Source of the DNA: Agelas oroides
Taxonomy: Eukaryota > Porifera > Demospongiae > Agelasida > Agelasidae
Length of the DNA stretch: 64,000 bases
Direction of reading: 5' to 3'
NCBI GenBank assembly: GCA_949130485.1
Contig: OX422195.1
Span: 3,804,066-3,868,065, forward strand
Of the stretch, positions 22,850 through 35,931 are shown one piece after another; position 1 is the first letter of the stretch; the number at the start of each line of letters is the position of its first letter. The translations under genes were made by a program, and so were the position numbers. The notes below the pieces were generated by a model. That model was not told where the DNA came from. It worked only from the letters and a program-made list of their open reading frames with translations, and made no database searches.

Positions 22850-24960
22850 CCTCCTATGTGGTGCTGTGAAGCACGTGGAGGCCTGTTTAATACCAGATAA
22901 GATCGATAAAGCAGTTTTCACCACTGTGGAGGCCCTGTGATGTTGGTTCAAGCCTGTTTATGTGCGGGAAGGAATGGATAAAACCAGTTTTAACCTCCGA
23001 GGAGGTGCTGTGAAGCACGTGGAGTCCTGTGTAAGTGCCAGAGCATATCGAAAAAGCAGTTTTCACCGCTGTGGAGGCCCTGTGAGGTTGGTGAAAGCGT
23101 GTTTATGAGTGGGAAAGTCCTGATAACACCGTTTTCATCTCCGAGGTGGTACTGTAAAGCTCGTTCATGCCTGTTTAAGTGCCAGAGATGATCGAGAAAG
23201 CTGTTTTCACCACTGTGGACGTCCTGTGAGGTTGGTGCAAGCATGTTTATATGCGGGAAAGACCTGACAACACCGTTTTAACCTCCGACGAGGTGCTGTG
23301 AAACATGTGGAGGCCTCTTTAAGTGCCAGAGACGATCGAGAAAGCAGTTTTCACCACTGTGGAGGCCGTGTGAGGTTGGTGCAAGCCTGTTTATGTGCGG
23401 GAAAGACCTGATAAAAGCAGTTTTAACCTCTTATGCGGTGCTGTGAAGCACTTGGAGGCCTGTTTAATACCAGAGAAGATAGATAAAGCAGTTTTCACCA
23501 CTGTGGAGGCCCTGTGATGTTGGTTCAAGCCTGTTTATGTGCGGGAAAGAATGGATAAAAGCAGTTTTAACCTCCGAGGAGGTGCTGTGAAGCATGCAGA
23601 GGCCTGTTTAAGTGCCATAGATGATCCAGAAAGCAGTTTTCACCACTACGGACGCCCTGTAAAGTTGGTGCAAACCTGTTTATATCAGGGAAAGACCTGA
23701 TAACACCGTCCGAGGAGGTGCTGTGAAGCATGTGGAGGCCTGTTTAAGTTCCTGAGTAAATGGAGAAAGCCGCTGTGGAAGGACTGTGAGGTTGGTGCAA
23801 GCCTGTTTATGTGCAGGAGAGACTTGACAAAGCCGTTTTAACCTCCGAGGTGCTGTGAAGCACGTGGAGGCCTGTGTAAGTGCCAGAGCATATCGAAAAA
23901 GCGGTTTTCACCGTTGTGGAGGTCCTGTGATGGTGGTTAAAGCGTGTTTATGAGTGCGAAAATCCTGATAACACCGTTTTAACCTCCGAGGAGGTGCTGT
24001 GAAACATGTGGAGACCTCTTTAAGTGCCAGAGACGATCGAGAAAGCAGTTTTCACCACTGTGGAGGCCGTGTGAGGTTGGTGCAAGCCCGTTTATGTGCG
24101 GGAAAGACCTGATAAAAGCAGTTTTAACCTCCTGTGCGGTGCTGTGAAGCACGTGGAGGCCTGTTTAATAGCAGAGAAGATCGATAAAGCAGTTTTCACC
24201 ACTGTAGAGGCCCTGTGATGTTGGTTTAAGCATGTTAATGTGCGGGAAAGAATGGATAAAAGCAGTTTTAACCTCCGAGGAGGTGCTGTGAAGCACGTGG
24301 AGGCCTGTTTAAGTGCCAGAGCATATCGAAAAAGCAGTTTTCACCGCTGTGGAGGCCCTGTGATGGTGGTGCAAGCGTGATTATAAGAGGGAAAGACCTG
24401 ATAATGCCGTTTTCACCACCGAGGAGGTACTGTGAAGCTCGTTCAGGCCTGTTTAAGTGCCAGAGAAGATAGAGAAATCTGTTTTCACCACTGTGGACGC
24501 CCTGTGAGGTTGGTGCAAGCCTGTTTATATGCGGGAAAGACCTGATAACACCGTTTTAACATCACAGGAGGTGCTGTGAAACATGTGGAGGCCGGTTTAA
24601 GTACCAGAGAAGATCGATAAAGCAGTTTTCACCATTGTGGAGGCCCTGTGATGTTGGTTCAAGCCTGTTTATGTGCGGGAAAGAATGGATAAAAGCAGTT
24701 TTAACTTCCGAGGAGGTGCTGTGAAGCACGTGGAGGCCTGTTTAAGTGCCAGAGCATATCGAAAAAGCAGTTTTCACCGCTGTGGAGGCCCTGTGATGGT
24801 GGTGCAAGCGTGATTATAAGTGGGAAAGACCTGATAACGCCGTTTTCACCACCGATGAGGTACTGTGAAGCTCGTTCAGGCCTGTTTAAGTGCCAGAGAA
24901 GATAGAGAAATCTGTTTTCACCACTGTTGACGCCCTGTGAGGTTGGTGCAAGCCTGTTTA
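22850..24960. repeat. 144-bp satellite block B
   Basis: Continuation of the satellite to the right of the piggyBac-like insertion, resuming with CCTCCTATGTGGTGC directly after the TTAA. About 15 diverged units. It ends at GCCTGTTTA, where the 7.2-kb element is inserted. No gene is seen. Confidence 0.94.
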
Positions 24961-24962
24961 TA

Positions 24963-25210
24963 CACAGAAAAAAAAAAGTGTGCTAATCTGACACATAAAG
25001 TGTGTCAAAAGTGATGTCTCCAGTTTTGACACACCTACACGCATGTCAAATTGTTAGGTGTGTCAAAACTACACATGTGCTAACTGGACAGTGTGCCAAA
25101 TTACTAGTGTGCTATTCAGCAAGTGTGCTAAATAACAAGTGTGTTATTCTACCAATGTGTCAAAATTGGTGTGCAAAATTAGCAGTGTGTCAACTGACAT
25201 GCAGCTGACC
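24963..25210. repeat. Left terminus with subterminal GTGTGYYAA motifs
   Basis: Within ~240 bp there are about a dozen copies of GTGTGCTAA, GTGTGTCAAAA, GTGTGCCAAATT and GTGTGTTATT, mostly on the plus strand. Arrays of this kind are commonly transposase-binding sites in CACTA and hAT elements. The binding role is inference. Confidence 0.8.
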
Positions 25211-27328
25211 CCTCACTTAGTGGGTGGAGCTTTTACATGGAATTTCCAGTGAAACACTCTTGACTGTAAGCAAAATATAATTGTGACATACACTGAGTTG
25301 AAAACATGAATATACTAAAACAAGCAAACAATAGTTATGCTATAACTTACGTTACAGCATTTTATACAAATATGTATGTGATTGAAGTACTACATTGTAT
25401 AAAAATGTGTCAATATACTCTATACATACAAAAATGGCATTCAACTATGCATATAATATACATTTTATGTACCTATCAATCAGTTAGTTGAGTTCAATTG
25501 TTAACATCCATCTGTGAAAGAATAGCACATGCAATAATTATTCATATACTAATCAGGTCATGCGATGGAGGAACTGCAATCATTCTATTATTCCATTATA
25601 CAAGTCATGTGGGGCATCATACTAGCGCATTGAACTTCCCGCCCTAGCAATGCTCCTACCAGTAGCATTCATTTCTCACAGAGGTCTTCACTAACCCTTT
25701 GCATAGTCTAAAGTTGAAGTTAAACGCCCGAAACAGGTCTGTAGAAATGTAATTTTTGTATAATTGCTTTCCTTCAATTGCCTTCCAACATGGCAGCATG
25801 TGTACTGAAAATATTTCGAAAGTGTAGCAGCTATCATTTCAAATCAAATTCCTCTACCGGGGTATGTGAAGAAATCACACAGTCAGCATCTCAGAAAGGC
25901 TCATCTTGTTTGTTGTTATTCATGCATACATGGAAATCCCTGAACGTAATCACCAGGGATAAGGCTAGATGTATTAAACATTGTAACCACTCACTTGGCT
26001 ATGAGCCTCTTCAAGCAGCTGGGGCCTCTGTAGTCAGTTGGTGTAGTGAGGAGAAGTAAACAGGCCTGGAAGGTATAGTGGAAGATGGTCATGATACAAA
26101 CTAGGTTTGCAAATTTAAGAGTACAAAAATGCAAACACTGGACAATTCCCAACCAGAAGAGTCATCCACTCAGCAGGTACATTTCGGAAAATACAAGGCC
26201 TTGTGTACAACTTATGTTCTCCGCACCTTATTAAGAAATGTACTATGGCTCCCCCCACCCCCAATCCAGTGCAGAACAAATTAAGGAGGAAGACCTAAAT
26301 GCAAATTCAGACAACTGCAGTTGTAATAAGTATATAGTACAAGCTTACTTACCAGCAGTTTAAACCACTTGCAGGGCAGCGTGGAGATTGAACCTTGTGG
26401 CCTGGGTACTTCTGAACAATGAGGCATTAATAGCCTGGAGACAAAGGTCCTGTGTATGGATATACAAGTGATGTGAATTAATCATCTGGGGCTTTTAAAT
26501 AAAAGCTTTTGTTCTCCCTATCTCATACCTTTCCTCTCTGTGCATATACAGCCTCCAGAACCTCCCTTCAGAACATGTCTTTGGGAAGGCTGCAGACTCA
26601 CTCTGTGTACCTATCACCACCACGATCTCTCAGACAAGATCAGTATAGAGGAAGACTAACTGGTCTAGCTAGTCTGGTAGTTGGTGGAAGGATGAGAAGG
26701 GAACAAGCAGGGAGGTATAAGGTAGAAAGAAAGAAATGACACATTCAACAATATTTCTTTAGCGACTTTACTACTGCAGTACAACTCTATAGCTAGCTAT
26801 ATGTTTCCTTACGCGGAAATAGCTACTTTAGCTATTTTATATGTAGTAAAAAAAAAAGTACATTTATAAATTCATTGACTTTCAGCCACTTCTTACCACG
26901 GTGGTGTGAAGTCTCAGCGATGTAACCGCTCCGCACTCCTTGTCACCGAAAGACATCGCTCCCGTGGGACATCGAACATGTAAGCCCTCTCCTCCACTAA
27001 GCTCAGGTACCATTTTGTTGCTGGCGGAATTTTCACGAACGGATCATATCAAAGAAGACGAACTTGAAGTGTACGATCGAAGTGAGAAAATGCGAAATGG
27101 CGCGTGCCATGTTGCGCACGCGTACAAGGACTGAGCCACGCCCCTGTCATTATTAGCCCCACCCTGTTTGCGAGGCTGGGTCCTGTACTTCTAAGTATAA
27201 GTTTCTGTAACAAAACAGACTCTACATACACGCTACTACCTGTCATGATGGTTGTTCTCTCCAGACTAAAGCTACAGGAGTTGGAAAAGTTATTGCATGA
27301 TCATGTATGTTCATATATGTAATATGAA
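25211..27328. other. Unique interior of the 7.2-kb element, no recognised gene
   Basis: AT-rich, low-repeat sequence. The largest open frames (25778-26059 plus, 93 codons; 26509-26739 plus, 76 codons) lack any recognisable domain, and I do not call them genes. A short GC-richer patch (~26880-27180) contains promoter-like GAAAATGCGAAATGGCGCG. It may be captured host sequence. Confidence 0.5.
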
Positions 27329-30300
27329 TCAGGCCTGAAACAGCTAATACTAGACCAAACTATACAAAATGGGTATCAAACAGTTCCATTTGATGTGTAC
27401 CTTCATAATCTGATGTTTGTTTTCATTTTGGTATGAGTGGTTCAAAAACAGTCTAGGTACAGTTGTGATTTTACCACTTGTACATATCGGTTAGTTGTAA
27501 CTAACAATTTCAGGCCCGAAACAGACAATACTTGACCAAGCCAGACAAAATGGGTATTAAACAGTTCCATTTGGTGTGTACATTCATAATCTGGTGTTTG
27601 TTTTCATTTTCGAGTAAGTGTTCTGAAAATTGTGTGGGTACGGTTGTGGTTTTACCAACATATCGGTTACTTGTAACTAACAATTTCAGGCCCGAAACAG
27701 CTAATACTTGACTAAACTATACAAAATGGGTATCAAACAGTTCCATTTGATGTGTACCTTCATAATCTGATGTTTGTTTTCATTTTGGTATGAGTGGTTC
27801 AAAAACAGTCTAGGTACAGTTGTGATTTTACCACTTGTACATATCGGTTAGTTGTAACTAACAATTTCAGGCCCGAAACAGACAATACTTGACCAAGCCA
27901 GACAAAATGGGTATTAAACAGTTCCATTTGGTGTGTACATTCATAATCTGGTGTTTGTTTTCATTTTCGAGTAAGTGTTCTGAAAATTGTGTGGGTACGG
28001 TTGTGGTTTTACCAACATATCGGTTACTTGTAACTAACAATTTCAGGCCCGAAACAGCTAATACTTGACTAAACTATACAAAATGGGTATCAAACAGTTC
28101 CATTTGATGTGTACATTCATAATCTGATGTTTGTTTTCATTTTGGTATGAGTAGTTCAAAAAGAGTCTAGGTACGGTTGTGATTTTACCACTTGTACGTA
28201 TCGCTTAATTACTTGTAACTAACAATTTCAGGCCCGAAACAGCTAATACTTGACCAAACTATACCAAACGGGTATCAAACAGTTCCATTTGATGTGTACA
28301 TTCATAATCTGATGTTTGTTTTCATTGTGGAGTAAGTGTTCTGAAAATTGTCTGGGTGCGGTTGTGGTTTAATTTACCACTTGTACATATCTGTTACTTG
28401 TAACTAACAATATCATCCATGAAACAGACAACACTTGACCAAACCAGACAAAATGGGTATCAAACAGTTCCATTTGGTGTGTACATTCATAATCTGATGT
28501 TTGTTTTCATTTTGGAGTAAGTGTTCTGAAAATTGTGTGGGTACGGTTGTGGTTTTACCAACGTATCGGTTACTTGTAACTAACAATTTCAAGCCCAAAA
28601 CAACTAATACTTGATCAAACTATACAAAATGGGTATCAAACAGTTCCATTTGATGTGTACATTCATAATCTGATGTTTGTTTTCATTTTGGTATGAGTGG
28701 TTCAAAAAGAGTCTAGGTACGGTTGTGATTTTACAACTTGTACATATCGGTTACTTGTAACTAACAATTTCAGGTCCGAAACAGCTAATACTTGACCAAA
28801 CTATACAAAATGGGTACCAAACACTTCCATTTGATGTGTACATTCATAATCTGATGTTTGTTTTCATTTTGGTATGAGTGGTTCAAAAAGAGTCTAGGTA
28901 CGGTTGTGATTTTACAACTTGTACATATCGCTTACTTGTAACTAACAATTTCAGGCCCGAAACAGCTAATACTTGACCAAACTATACCAAACGGATATCA
29001 AACAGTTCCATTTGATGTGTACATTCATAATCTGATGTTTGTTTTCATTTTGGAGTAAGTGTTCTGAAAATTGTCTGGGTGCGGTTGTGGTTTTACCACT
29101 TGTACATATCTGTTACTTGTAACTAACAATATCATCCATGAAACAGACAACACTTGACCAAACCAGACAAAATGGGTATCAAACAGTTCCATTTGGTGTG
29201 TACATTCATAATCTGATGTTTGTTTTCATTTTGGTATGAGTGGTTCAAAAAGAGTCTAGGTACGGTTGTGATTTTACAACTTGTACATATTGGTTACTTC
29301 TAACTAACAATTTCAGGTCCGAAACAGCTAATACTTGACCAAACTATACAAAATGGGTACCAAACACTTCCATTTGGTGTGTACATTCATAATCTGATGT
29401 TTGTTTTCATTTTAGAGTAAGTGTTCTGAAAATTGTCTGGATGCGGTTGTGGTTTTACCAACGTATCGGTTACTTGTAACTAACAATTTCAGGCCCGAAA
29501 CAGCTAATACTTGACTAAACTATACAAAATGGGTATCAAACAGTTCCATTTGATGTGTACATTCATAATCTGATGTTTGTTTTCATTTTGGTATGAGTAG
29601 TTCAAAAAGAGTCTAGGTACAGTTGTGATTTTACCACTTGTACGTATCGCTTACTTGTAACTAACAATTTCAGGCCCGAAACAGCTAATACTTGACCAAA
29701 CTATACCAAATGGGTATCAAACAGTTCTATTTGATGTGTACATTCATAATCTGATGTTTGTTTTCATTTTGGAGTAAGTGTTCTGAAAATTGTCTGGGTG
29801 CGGTTGTGGTTTTACCACTTGTACATATCTGTTACTTGTAACTAACAATATCATCCATGAAACAGACAACACTTGACCAAACCAGACAAAATGGGTATCA
29901 AACAGTTCCATTTGGTGTGTACATTCATAATCTGATGTTTGTTTTCATTTTGGAGTAAGTGTTCTGAAAATTGTGTGGGTACGGTTGTGGTTTTACCAAC
30001 GTATCGGTTACTTGTAACTAACAATTTCAGGCCCGAAACAGCTAATACTTGACCAAACTATACAAAATGGGTATCAAACAGTTCCATTTGATGTGTACAT
30101 TCATAATCTGATGTTTGTTTTCATTTTGGAGTAAGTGTTCTGAAAATTGTCTGGGTGCGGTTGTGGTTTTACCACTTGTACATATCTGTTACTTGTAACT
30201 AACAATATCATCCATGAAACAGACAATACTTGACCAAACCAGACAAAATGGGTATCAAACAGTTCCATTTAGTGTGTACATTCATAATCTGATGTTTGTT

Positions 30301-31783
30301 TTCATTTTGGAGTAAGTGTTCTGAAAATTGTCTGGGTGCGGTTGTGGTTTTACCACTTGTACATATCTGTTACTTGTAACTAACAATATCATCCATGAAA
30401 CAGACAATAATTGACCAAACCAGACAAAATGGGTATCAAACAGTTCCATTTGGTGTGTACATTCATAATCTGATGTTTGTTTTCATTTTGGTATGAGTGG
30501 TTCAAAAAGAGTCTAGGTACGGTTGTGATTTTACCACTTGTACATATCGGTTACTTGTAACTAACAATTTCAGGCCCGAAACAGCTAATACTTGACCAAA
30601 CTATACCAAATAGGTATCAAACACTTCCATTTGATGTGTACGTTCATAATCTGATGTTTGTTTTCATTTTGCAGTAAGTGTTCTGAAAATTGTCTGGGTG
30701 CGGTTGTGGTTTTACCACTTGTACATATCTGTTACTTGTAACTAACAATATCATCCATGAAACAGACAATACTTGACCAAACCAGACAAAATGGGTATCA
30801 AACACTTCCATTTGGTGTGTACATTCAAAATCTGATGTTTGTTTTCATTTTGGAGTAAGTATTCTGAAAATTGTCTGGGTACGGTTGTGGTTTTACCAAC
30901 GTATTGGTTAGTTGTAACTAACAATTTCAGGCCCGAAACAGCTAATACTTGACCAAACTATACAAAATGGGTATCAAACAGTTCCATTTGATGTGTACAT
31001 TCATAATCTGATGTTTGTTTTCATTTTGGTATGAGTGGTTCAAAAAGAGTCTAGGTACGGTTGTGATTTTACCACTTGTACATATCGGTCACTTGTAACT
31101 AACAATTTCACGCTTGAAACAGCTAATACTTGACCAAACTATACAAAATGGGTATCAAACAGTTCCATTTGATGTGTACATTCATAATGTGATGTTTGTT
31201 TTCATTTTGGTATGAGTGGTTCAAAAAGAGTGTAGGTGCGGTTGTGATTTTACCACTTGTACATATCGGTTACTTGTAACTAACAATTTCAGGCCCGAAA
31301 CAGCTAATACTTGACCAAACTATACAAAATGAGTATCAAACACTTCCATTTGGTGTGTACATTCAAAATCTGATGTTTGTTTTCATTTTGGAGTAAGTGT
31401 TCTGAAAATTGTCTGGGTACGGTTGTGGTTTTACCAACGTATCGGTTAGTTGTAACTAACAATATCATCCCTGAAGCAGCTAATACTTGACCAAACTATA
31501 CAAAATGGGTATCAAACAGTTCCATTTGATGTGTACATTCATAATCTGATGTTTGTTTTCATTTTGGTATGAGTGGTTCAAAAATTGTCCAGGTGAGGTT
31601 GTGATTTTACCACTTGTACATATCGGTTACTTGTAATTAACAATTTCAGGCCCGAAACAACTAATACTTGACCAAACTATACAAAATGGGTATCAAACAG
31701 TTCCATTTGATGTGTACATTCACAATCAATCACATATTATACCACTATTTCCATTGCATGACAAGCATCCGGGTCTGATCATA
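27329..31783. repeat. 181-bp satellite array, ~24 copies
   Basis: Tandem copies of the 181-bp unit also seen at 1-443. Two main variants exist: one with GGTATGAGTGGTTCAAAAAG and one with GGAGTAAGTGTTCTGAAAAT. Around 27350-28070 they alternate as a 361-bp dimer. The array begins mid-unit at TCAGGCCTGAAACAG and ends with the same non-repeated tail (GTCTGATCATATA) as the array at 1-443. The whole array lies inside the 7.2-kb element. Confidence 0.95.
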
Positions 31784-31784
31784 T

Positions 31785-32141
31785 ACACAAAATATCACAA
31801 GTGTGTCCCATGCAGTTGTTGTGTTAGTGTGCTGATCATGATGAGAAACTAGCACACGTGGTGTGTCATACAGTTTTGGTGATGAGGAACTAGCACATGT
31901 AGTGTGTAATACAGTTTTGGTGATGAGGAACTAGCACATGTGGTGTGTCAAACCAAGGGTGCTAAAAAGGAAATTAGTGCTTGCATGTGCTAATATGTTA
32001 TGTAGCACAGCAGAACATGCCATTTTAGCACACTCCAGTGCTGGATTTGACCGTTTAGTGTGTTAAAGATATACAATAGCACACTCTGTGCTTATTTGGC
32101 ACACCAGTTTTACCCAAATAGCACACCAGTTTTTTTCTGTG
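31785..32141. repeat. Right terminus with inverted subterminal motifs
   Basis: Mirror image of the left end: TAGCACAC, TTGGCACACC and TGTGCTAA motifs recur, mostly in reverse orientation, up to AGCACACCAGTTTTTTTCTG and the TA duplication. A near-tandem GATGAGGAACTAGCACATGT repeat is seen at 31880-31940. Confidence 0.8.
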
Positions 32142-32143
32142 TA

Positions 32144-35100
32144 TGCGGGAAAGACCTGATAACACCGTTTTAACATCACAGGAGGTGCTGTGAAACATGT
32201 GGAGGCCGGTTTAAGTACCAGAGAAGATCGATAAAGCAGTTTTCACCATTGTGGAGGCCCTGTGATGTTCGTTCAAGCCTGTTTATTTTTTTAATTTTTA
32301 TTTTTTTTATACGAATTTGTAATATACCGGGGGGTATATATATTAGATATGTGCGGGAAAGAATGGATAAAAGCAGTTTTAACCTTCGAGGAGGTGCTGT
32401 GAAGCACGTGGAGACTTGTGTAAGTGCAAGAGCATATCGAAAAAGCCACTGTGGAGGCCCTGTGATGGTGGTGCAAGCGTGTTTATTGGTGGGAAACACC
32501 TGATAACGCCGTTTTCACCTCCGAGGAGGTACTGTGAAGCTCGTTCATGCCTGTTTAAGTGCCAGAGAAGATCGAGAAAGCAGTTTTCACCACTGTGGTG
32601 GCCTTGTGATGTTGGTGCAAGCCTGTTTATGTGCGGGAAAGCCCTGATAAAGCAGTTTTGACCTCCTATGAGGTGCTGTGAAGCACGTGGAGGCCTGTGT
32701 AAGTGCCAGAGCACATCGAAAAAGCAGTTTTCACCGCTGTGGAGGCCCTGTGAAGTTGGTGCAAGCGTGTTTATGAGTGGGAAAGACCTGATAACACCGT
32801 TTTAACCTCCGAGAAGGTGCTGTGAAACATGTGGATGCCTCTTTAAGTACCGGAGACGATCCAGAAAGCAGTTTTCACCACTGTGGAGGCCGTGTGAGGT
32901 TGGTGCAAGCCTATTTATGTGCGGGAAAGACCTGATAAAGCAGTTTTAACCTCCCAGGAGGTGCTGTGAAGCACGTGGAGGCCTGTTTAAGTACCAGAGA
33001 AGATCGGTAAAGCAGTTTTGAACGCTGTGGAGGCCCGGTGAGGTTGGTGCAAGCGTGTTCATGAGTGGATAAGACCTGATAACGCCGTTTAAACCTCCGA
33101 GGAGGTGCTGCGAAGCACGTGGAGGCCGGTTTAAGTGCTAGAGAAGATCGAGAAAACAGTTTTCACCACTGTGGAAGCACTGTGAGGTTGTTGCAAGCCT
33201 GTTTATGTGCGGGAAATACTTGATAAACCAGTTTCATCCTCCGATGTGGTGCTGTGAAGCACATGGAGGCCATTTTAAGTACCACAGAAGATCGAGAAAG
33301 CTGTTTTCACCACTGTGGAGGCCCTGTGAGGTTGATGCAAGCCTGTTTATGTGCGGGAAAGACTTGATAACGCCGTTTTAAACTCCAAGGAGGTGCTGTG
33401 AAGCACGTGGAGGTCTGTTTAAGTACCGGAGAAGATCGAGAAAGCTGGTTTCACCGCTGTGGAGGCCCTGTGAGATTGGTACAAGCCTGTTTATGTGCGG
33501 GAAAGACCTGAAAACGCCGTTTTAATCTCAGAGGAGGTACTGTTAAGCACGTGCAGACCTGTTTAAGTGCCAGGGAATATCGAGAAAGCAGTTTTCATCA
33601 ATGTGGAGGGTCTGTGAGGTAGGTGCAAGCCTCTTTATGTGCGGGAAAGACGTGGCAAAGCCGTTTTAACCTCCAAGGAGGTGCTGTGAAGCATGTGGAG
33701 GCCTGTTTAAGTGCCAGAGAAGATCGCGAAAGCAGTTTTCACCACTGTGGAGGCCCTGTGAGGTTGGTGCAAGACTGTTTATGTGTGGGAAAGACTTGAT
33801 AAAGCCGTTTTAACCTCTGAGGAGGTGCTGTGAAGCACGTGGACGGCTGTTTAAGTGCCACAGACGATCGAGAAAGCAGTTTTCACCACTGTGGAAGCAC
33901 TGTCAAGTTGGTGCAAGCCTGTTTATGTGCGGGAAAGACCTGATAACGCCGTTTTCACCTCCGAGGAGGTACTGAGAAACTCGTTCTGGCCTGTTTAAGT
34001 GCCAGAGATGATCGAGGAAACAGTGTTCACCACTGCGGAAGCACTGTGAGGTTGGTGCAAGCCTGTTTAGTGCGGGAAAGTCCTGATAACGCCGTTTTCA
34101 ACTCCGAGGAGGTACTGTGAAGCTCGTTCAGGCCTGTTTAAGTGCCAGAGAAGATCGAGATATCTGTGTTCACCACTGTGGACGCCCTGTGTGGTTGGTG
34201 CAAGCACGTTTATATGCGGGAAAGACCTGATTACACCGTTTTAACATCCCGGGAGGTGCTGTGAAACATATGGAGGCCGGTTTAAGTGCTAGAGAAGATC
34301 GAGAAAACAGTTTTCACCACTGTGGAAACACTGTCAGGTTGGTGCAAGCCTGTTTATGTGCGGGAAAGAATGGATAAAAGCAGTTTTAACCTCCGAGGAG
34401 GTGCTGTGAAGCACGTGGAGGCCTGTGTAGGTGCCAGAGCATATCGAAAAAGCAGTTTTCACCGCTGTGGAGGCCCTGTGATGGTGGTGCAACCGTGTTT
34501 ATGAGTGGGAAAGAATGGATAAAAGCAGTTTTAACCTCCTATGCGGTGCTGTGAAGCACATGGAGGCCTGTTTAATACCAGAGAAGATCGATAAAGCAGT
34601 TTTCACCACTGTGGAGGCCCTGTGATGTTGGTTCAAGCCTGGTTTTGTGGGGGAAAGAATGGATAAAAGCAGTTTTGACCTCCGAGGAGGTGCTGTGAAC
34701 CACGTGGAGGCCTGTGTAAGTGCCAGAGCATATCGAAAAAGCAGTTTTCACCGTTGTGGAGGCCCTGTCATGGTGGTGCAAGCGTGTTTATGAGTGGGAA
34801 AGACCTGATAACACCTTTTTAACCTCCGAGGAGGTGCTGTGAATCAAATGGAGGCCGGTTTAAGTGCTAGAGAAGATCGAGAAAACAGTTTTCACCACTG
34901 TGGAAGCACTGTGAGGTTTGTGCAAGCCTATTTATGTGCGGGAAAGACCTGATAACGCCGTTTTAACCTCCGAGGAGGTGCTGTGAAGCACGTGGAGGCC
35001 TGTTTAAGTACCAGAGAAGATCGAGAAAGCTGGTTTCACCGCTGTGAAGGCCCTGTGAGATTGGTACAAGCCAGTTTATGTGCGAGAAAGACCTGATAAC

Positions 35101-35297
35101 GCCGTTTTAACCTCCGAGGAGGTACTGTTAAGCACGTGGAGGCCGGTTTAAGTGCCCGAGAAGATCGAGAAAGCAGTTTTCATCACTGTGGAGGGTCTGT
35201 GAGGTTGGTGCAAGCCTGTTTATGTGCGGGAAAGACCTGATAACGCCGTTTTAATCTCAGAGGAGGTACTGTTAAGCACGTGCGGACCTGTTTAAGT
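32144..35297. repeat. 144-bp satellite block C
   Basis: The satellite resumes exactly after the right TA of the 7.2-kb element and runs, with diverged units, to about 35297, where it stops inside a unit (CTGTTTAAGTTAACACG). One 66-bp insert interrupts it. No gene is seen. Confidence 0.94.
32284..32349 (-). mobile_element. 66-bp retrotransposon-tail-like insert
   Basis: Foreign sequence splits GCCTGTTTA/TGTGCGGG of a satellite unit. Read on the minus strand it contains ATATATACCCCCCGGTATAT and then an A-rich end (ATAAAAATTAAAAAAA), like a severely truncated, reverse-oriented LINE or SINE 3' end. Too short to classify. Confidence 0.55.
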
Positions 35298-35653
35298 TAA
35301 CACGCTTTGTTAAACTTTGTGGTACATACTCTCACAAAAGATCTATATCTAGTTTGTCTACTCGTTGTTTTGCATCTGTTTCCAGTAGTATCTCGTACCC
35401 TACTCAATTTACTGTTGTTTTGTTTACTCAATATTTTTGCTTCCATTTACAAGTACTGAAGTCAAAGATTTGCTTTTCTTTGCATCACATGGTCAAGTAC
35501 AAAACTGGCCACATAAGTGCATTGGCCTAGTGGTCTGTATAATGAATATGGTCCACAGACAAATTACCATGTGAAAGTGTGTCACAAAACAATCAAATGC
35601 CTGGCTACAAAGGGTCATTGAACATTTATCCCCAACTTACATATGTGGAGAAA
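35298..35653. other. Non-repetitive stretch, nothing recognised
   Basis: AT-rich unique sequence between the satellite edge and the first MITE. No convincing exon, RNA gene or repeat is seen. Confidence 0.6.
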
Positions 35654-35931
35654 TAGTCGCTGCCAACCCAGCTCACATGAGGAAAAGGGGTTTGGTGTCA
35701 CAAGCCCAAATCCTTCCAGAAATGTGAAGCAACCAAACAAATTTCCAAATGGCATTTATTAGAATAATGCAAAGCGAGAACAAGTACTACAGCTCAAGTG
35801 TACAACACTGACCAATTTGTAATCCTACAATTACAAGGCTTCAACACTTCTGCAAGCCCATGAATCTGGATCTGGACTTGTGACACCAGACCCTTTTCCC
35901 AGTGAGAGGGCTGTCTCTGGGCATGAGACGA
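35654..35931. mobile_element. MITE, TAGTCTCG-type family (old copy)
   Basis: Homologous along its length to the element at 58015-58761 but without the 416-bp nested insertion. Shared parts include CCCAGCTCACATGAGGA, GTCACAAGCCCAAATCCTT and CACCAGACCCTTTTCC. Termini are degraded (TAGTCGC...GAGACGA). It gives the empty-site sequence CTTCAACACTTCTGCAAGCC for the nested element at 58265. Confidence 0.85.

Larger units (their letters stand above)
24963..32141. mobile_element. 7.2-kb inverted-repeat element carrying a satellite array
   Basis: Left terminus CACAGAAAAAAAAAAGTGTG; right terminus (reverse complement) CACAGAAAAAAACTGGTGTG. TA is duplicated on both sides (24961-24962 and 32142-32143). 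Joining the flanks regenerates GCCTGTTTATATGCGGG, which occurs intact at 24519 in block B, so the insertion is precise. Both ends are dense in short subterminal motifs (GTGTGCTAA, GTGTGTCAA, GTGTGCCAA). CAC-type termini plus subterminal arrays recall CACTA/EnSpm-like DNA transposons, and a TA duplication would also fit Tc1/mariner-like ones. No transposase is recognisable, so it is non-autonomous and unclassified. Confidence 0.82.

Noticed and set aside
25778-26059. 93-codon ORF inside the 7.2-kb element as its transposase
   Set aside because: Far too short, with no DDE/D motif, zinc finger or other domain visible.
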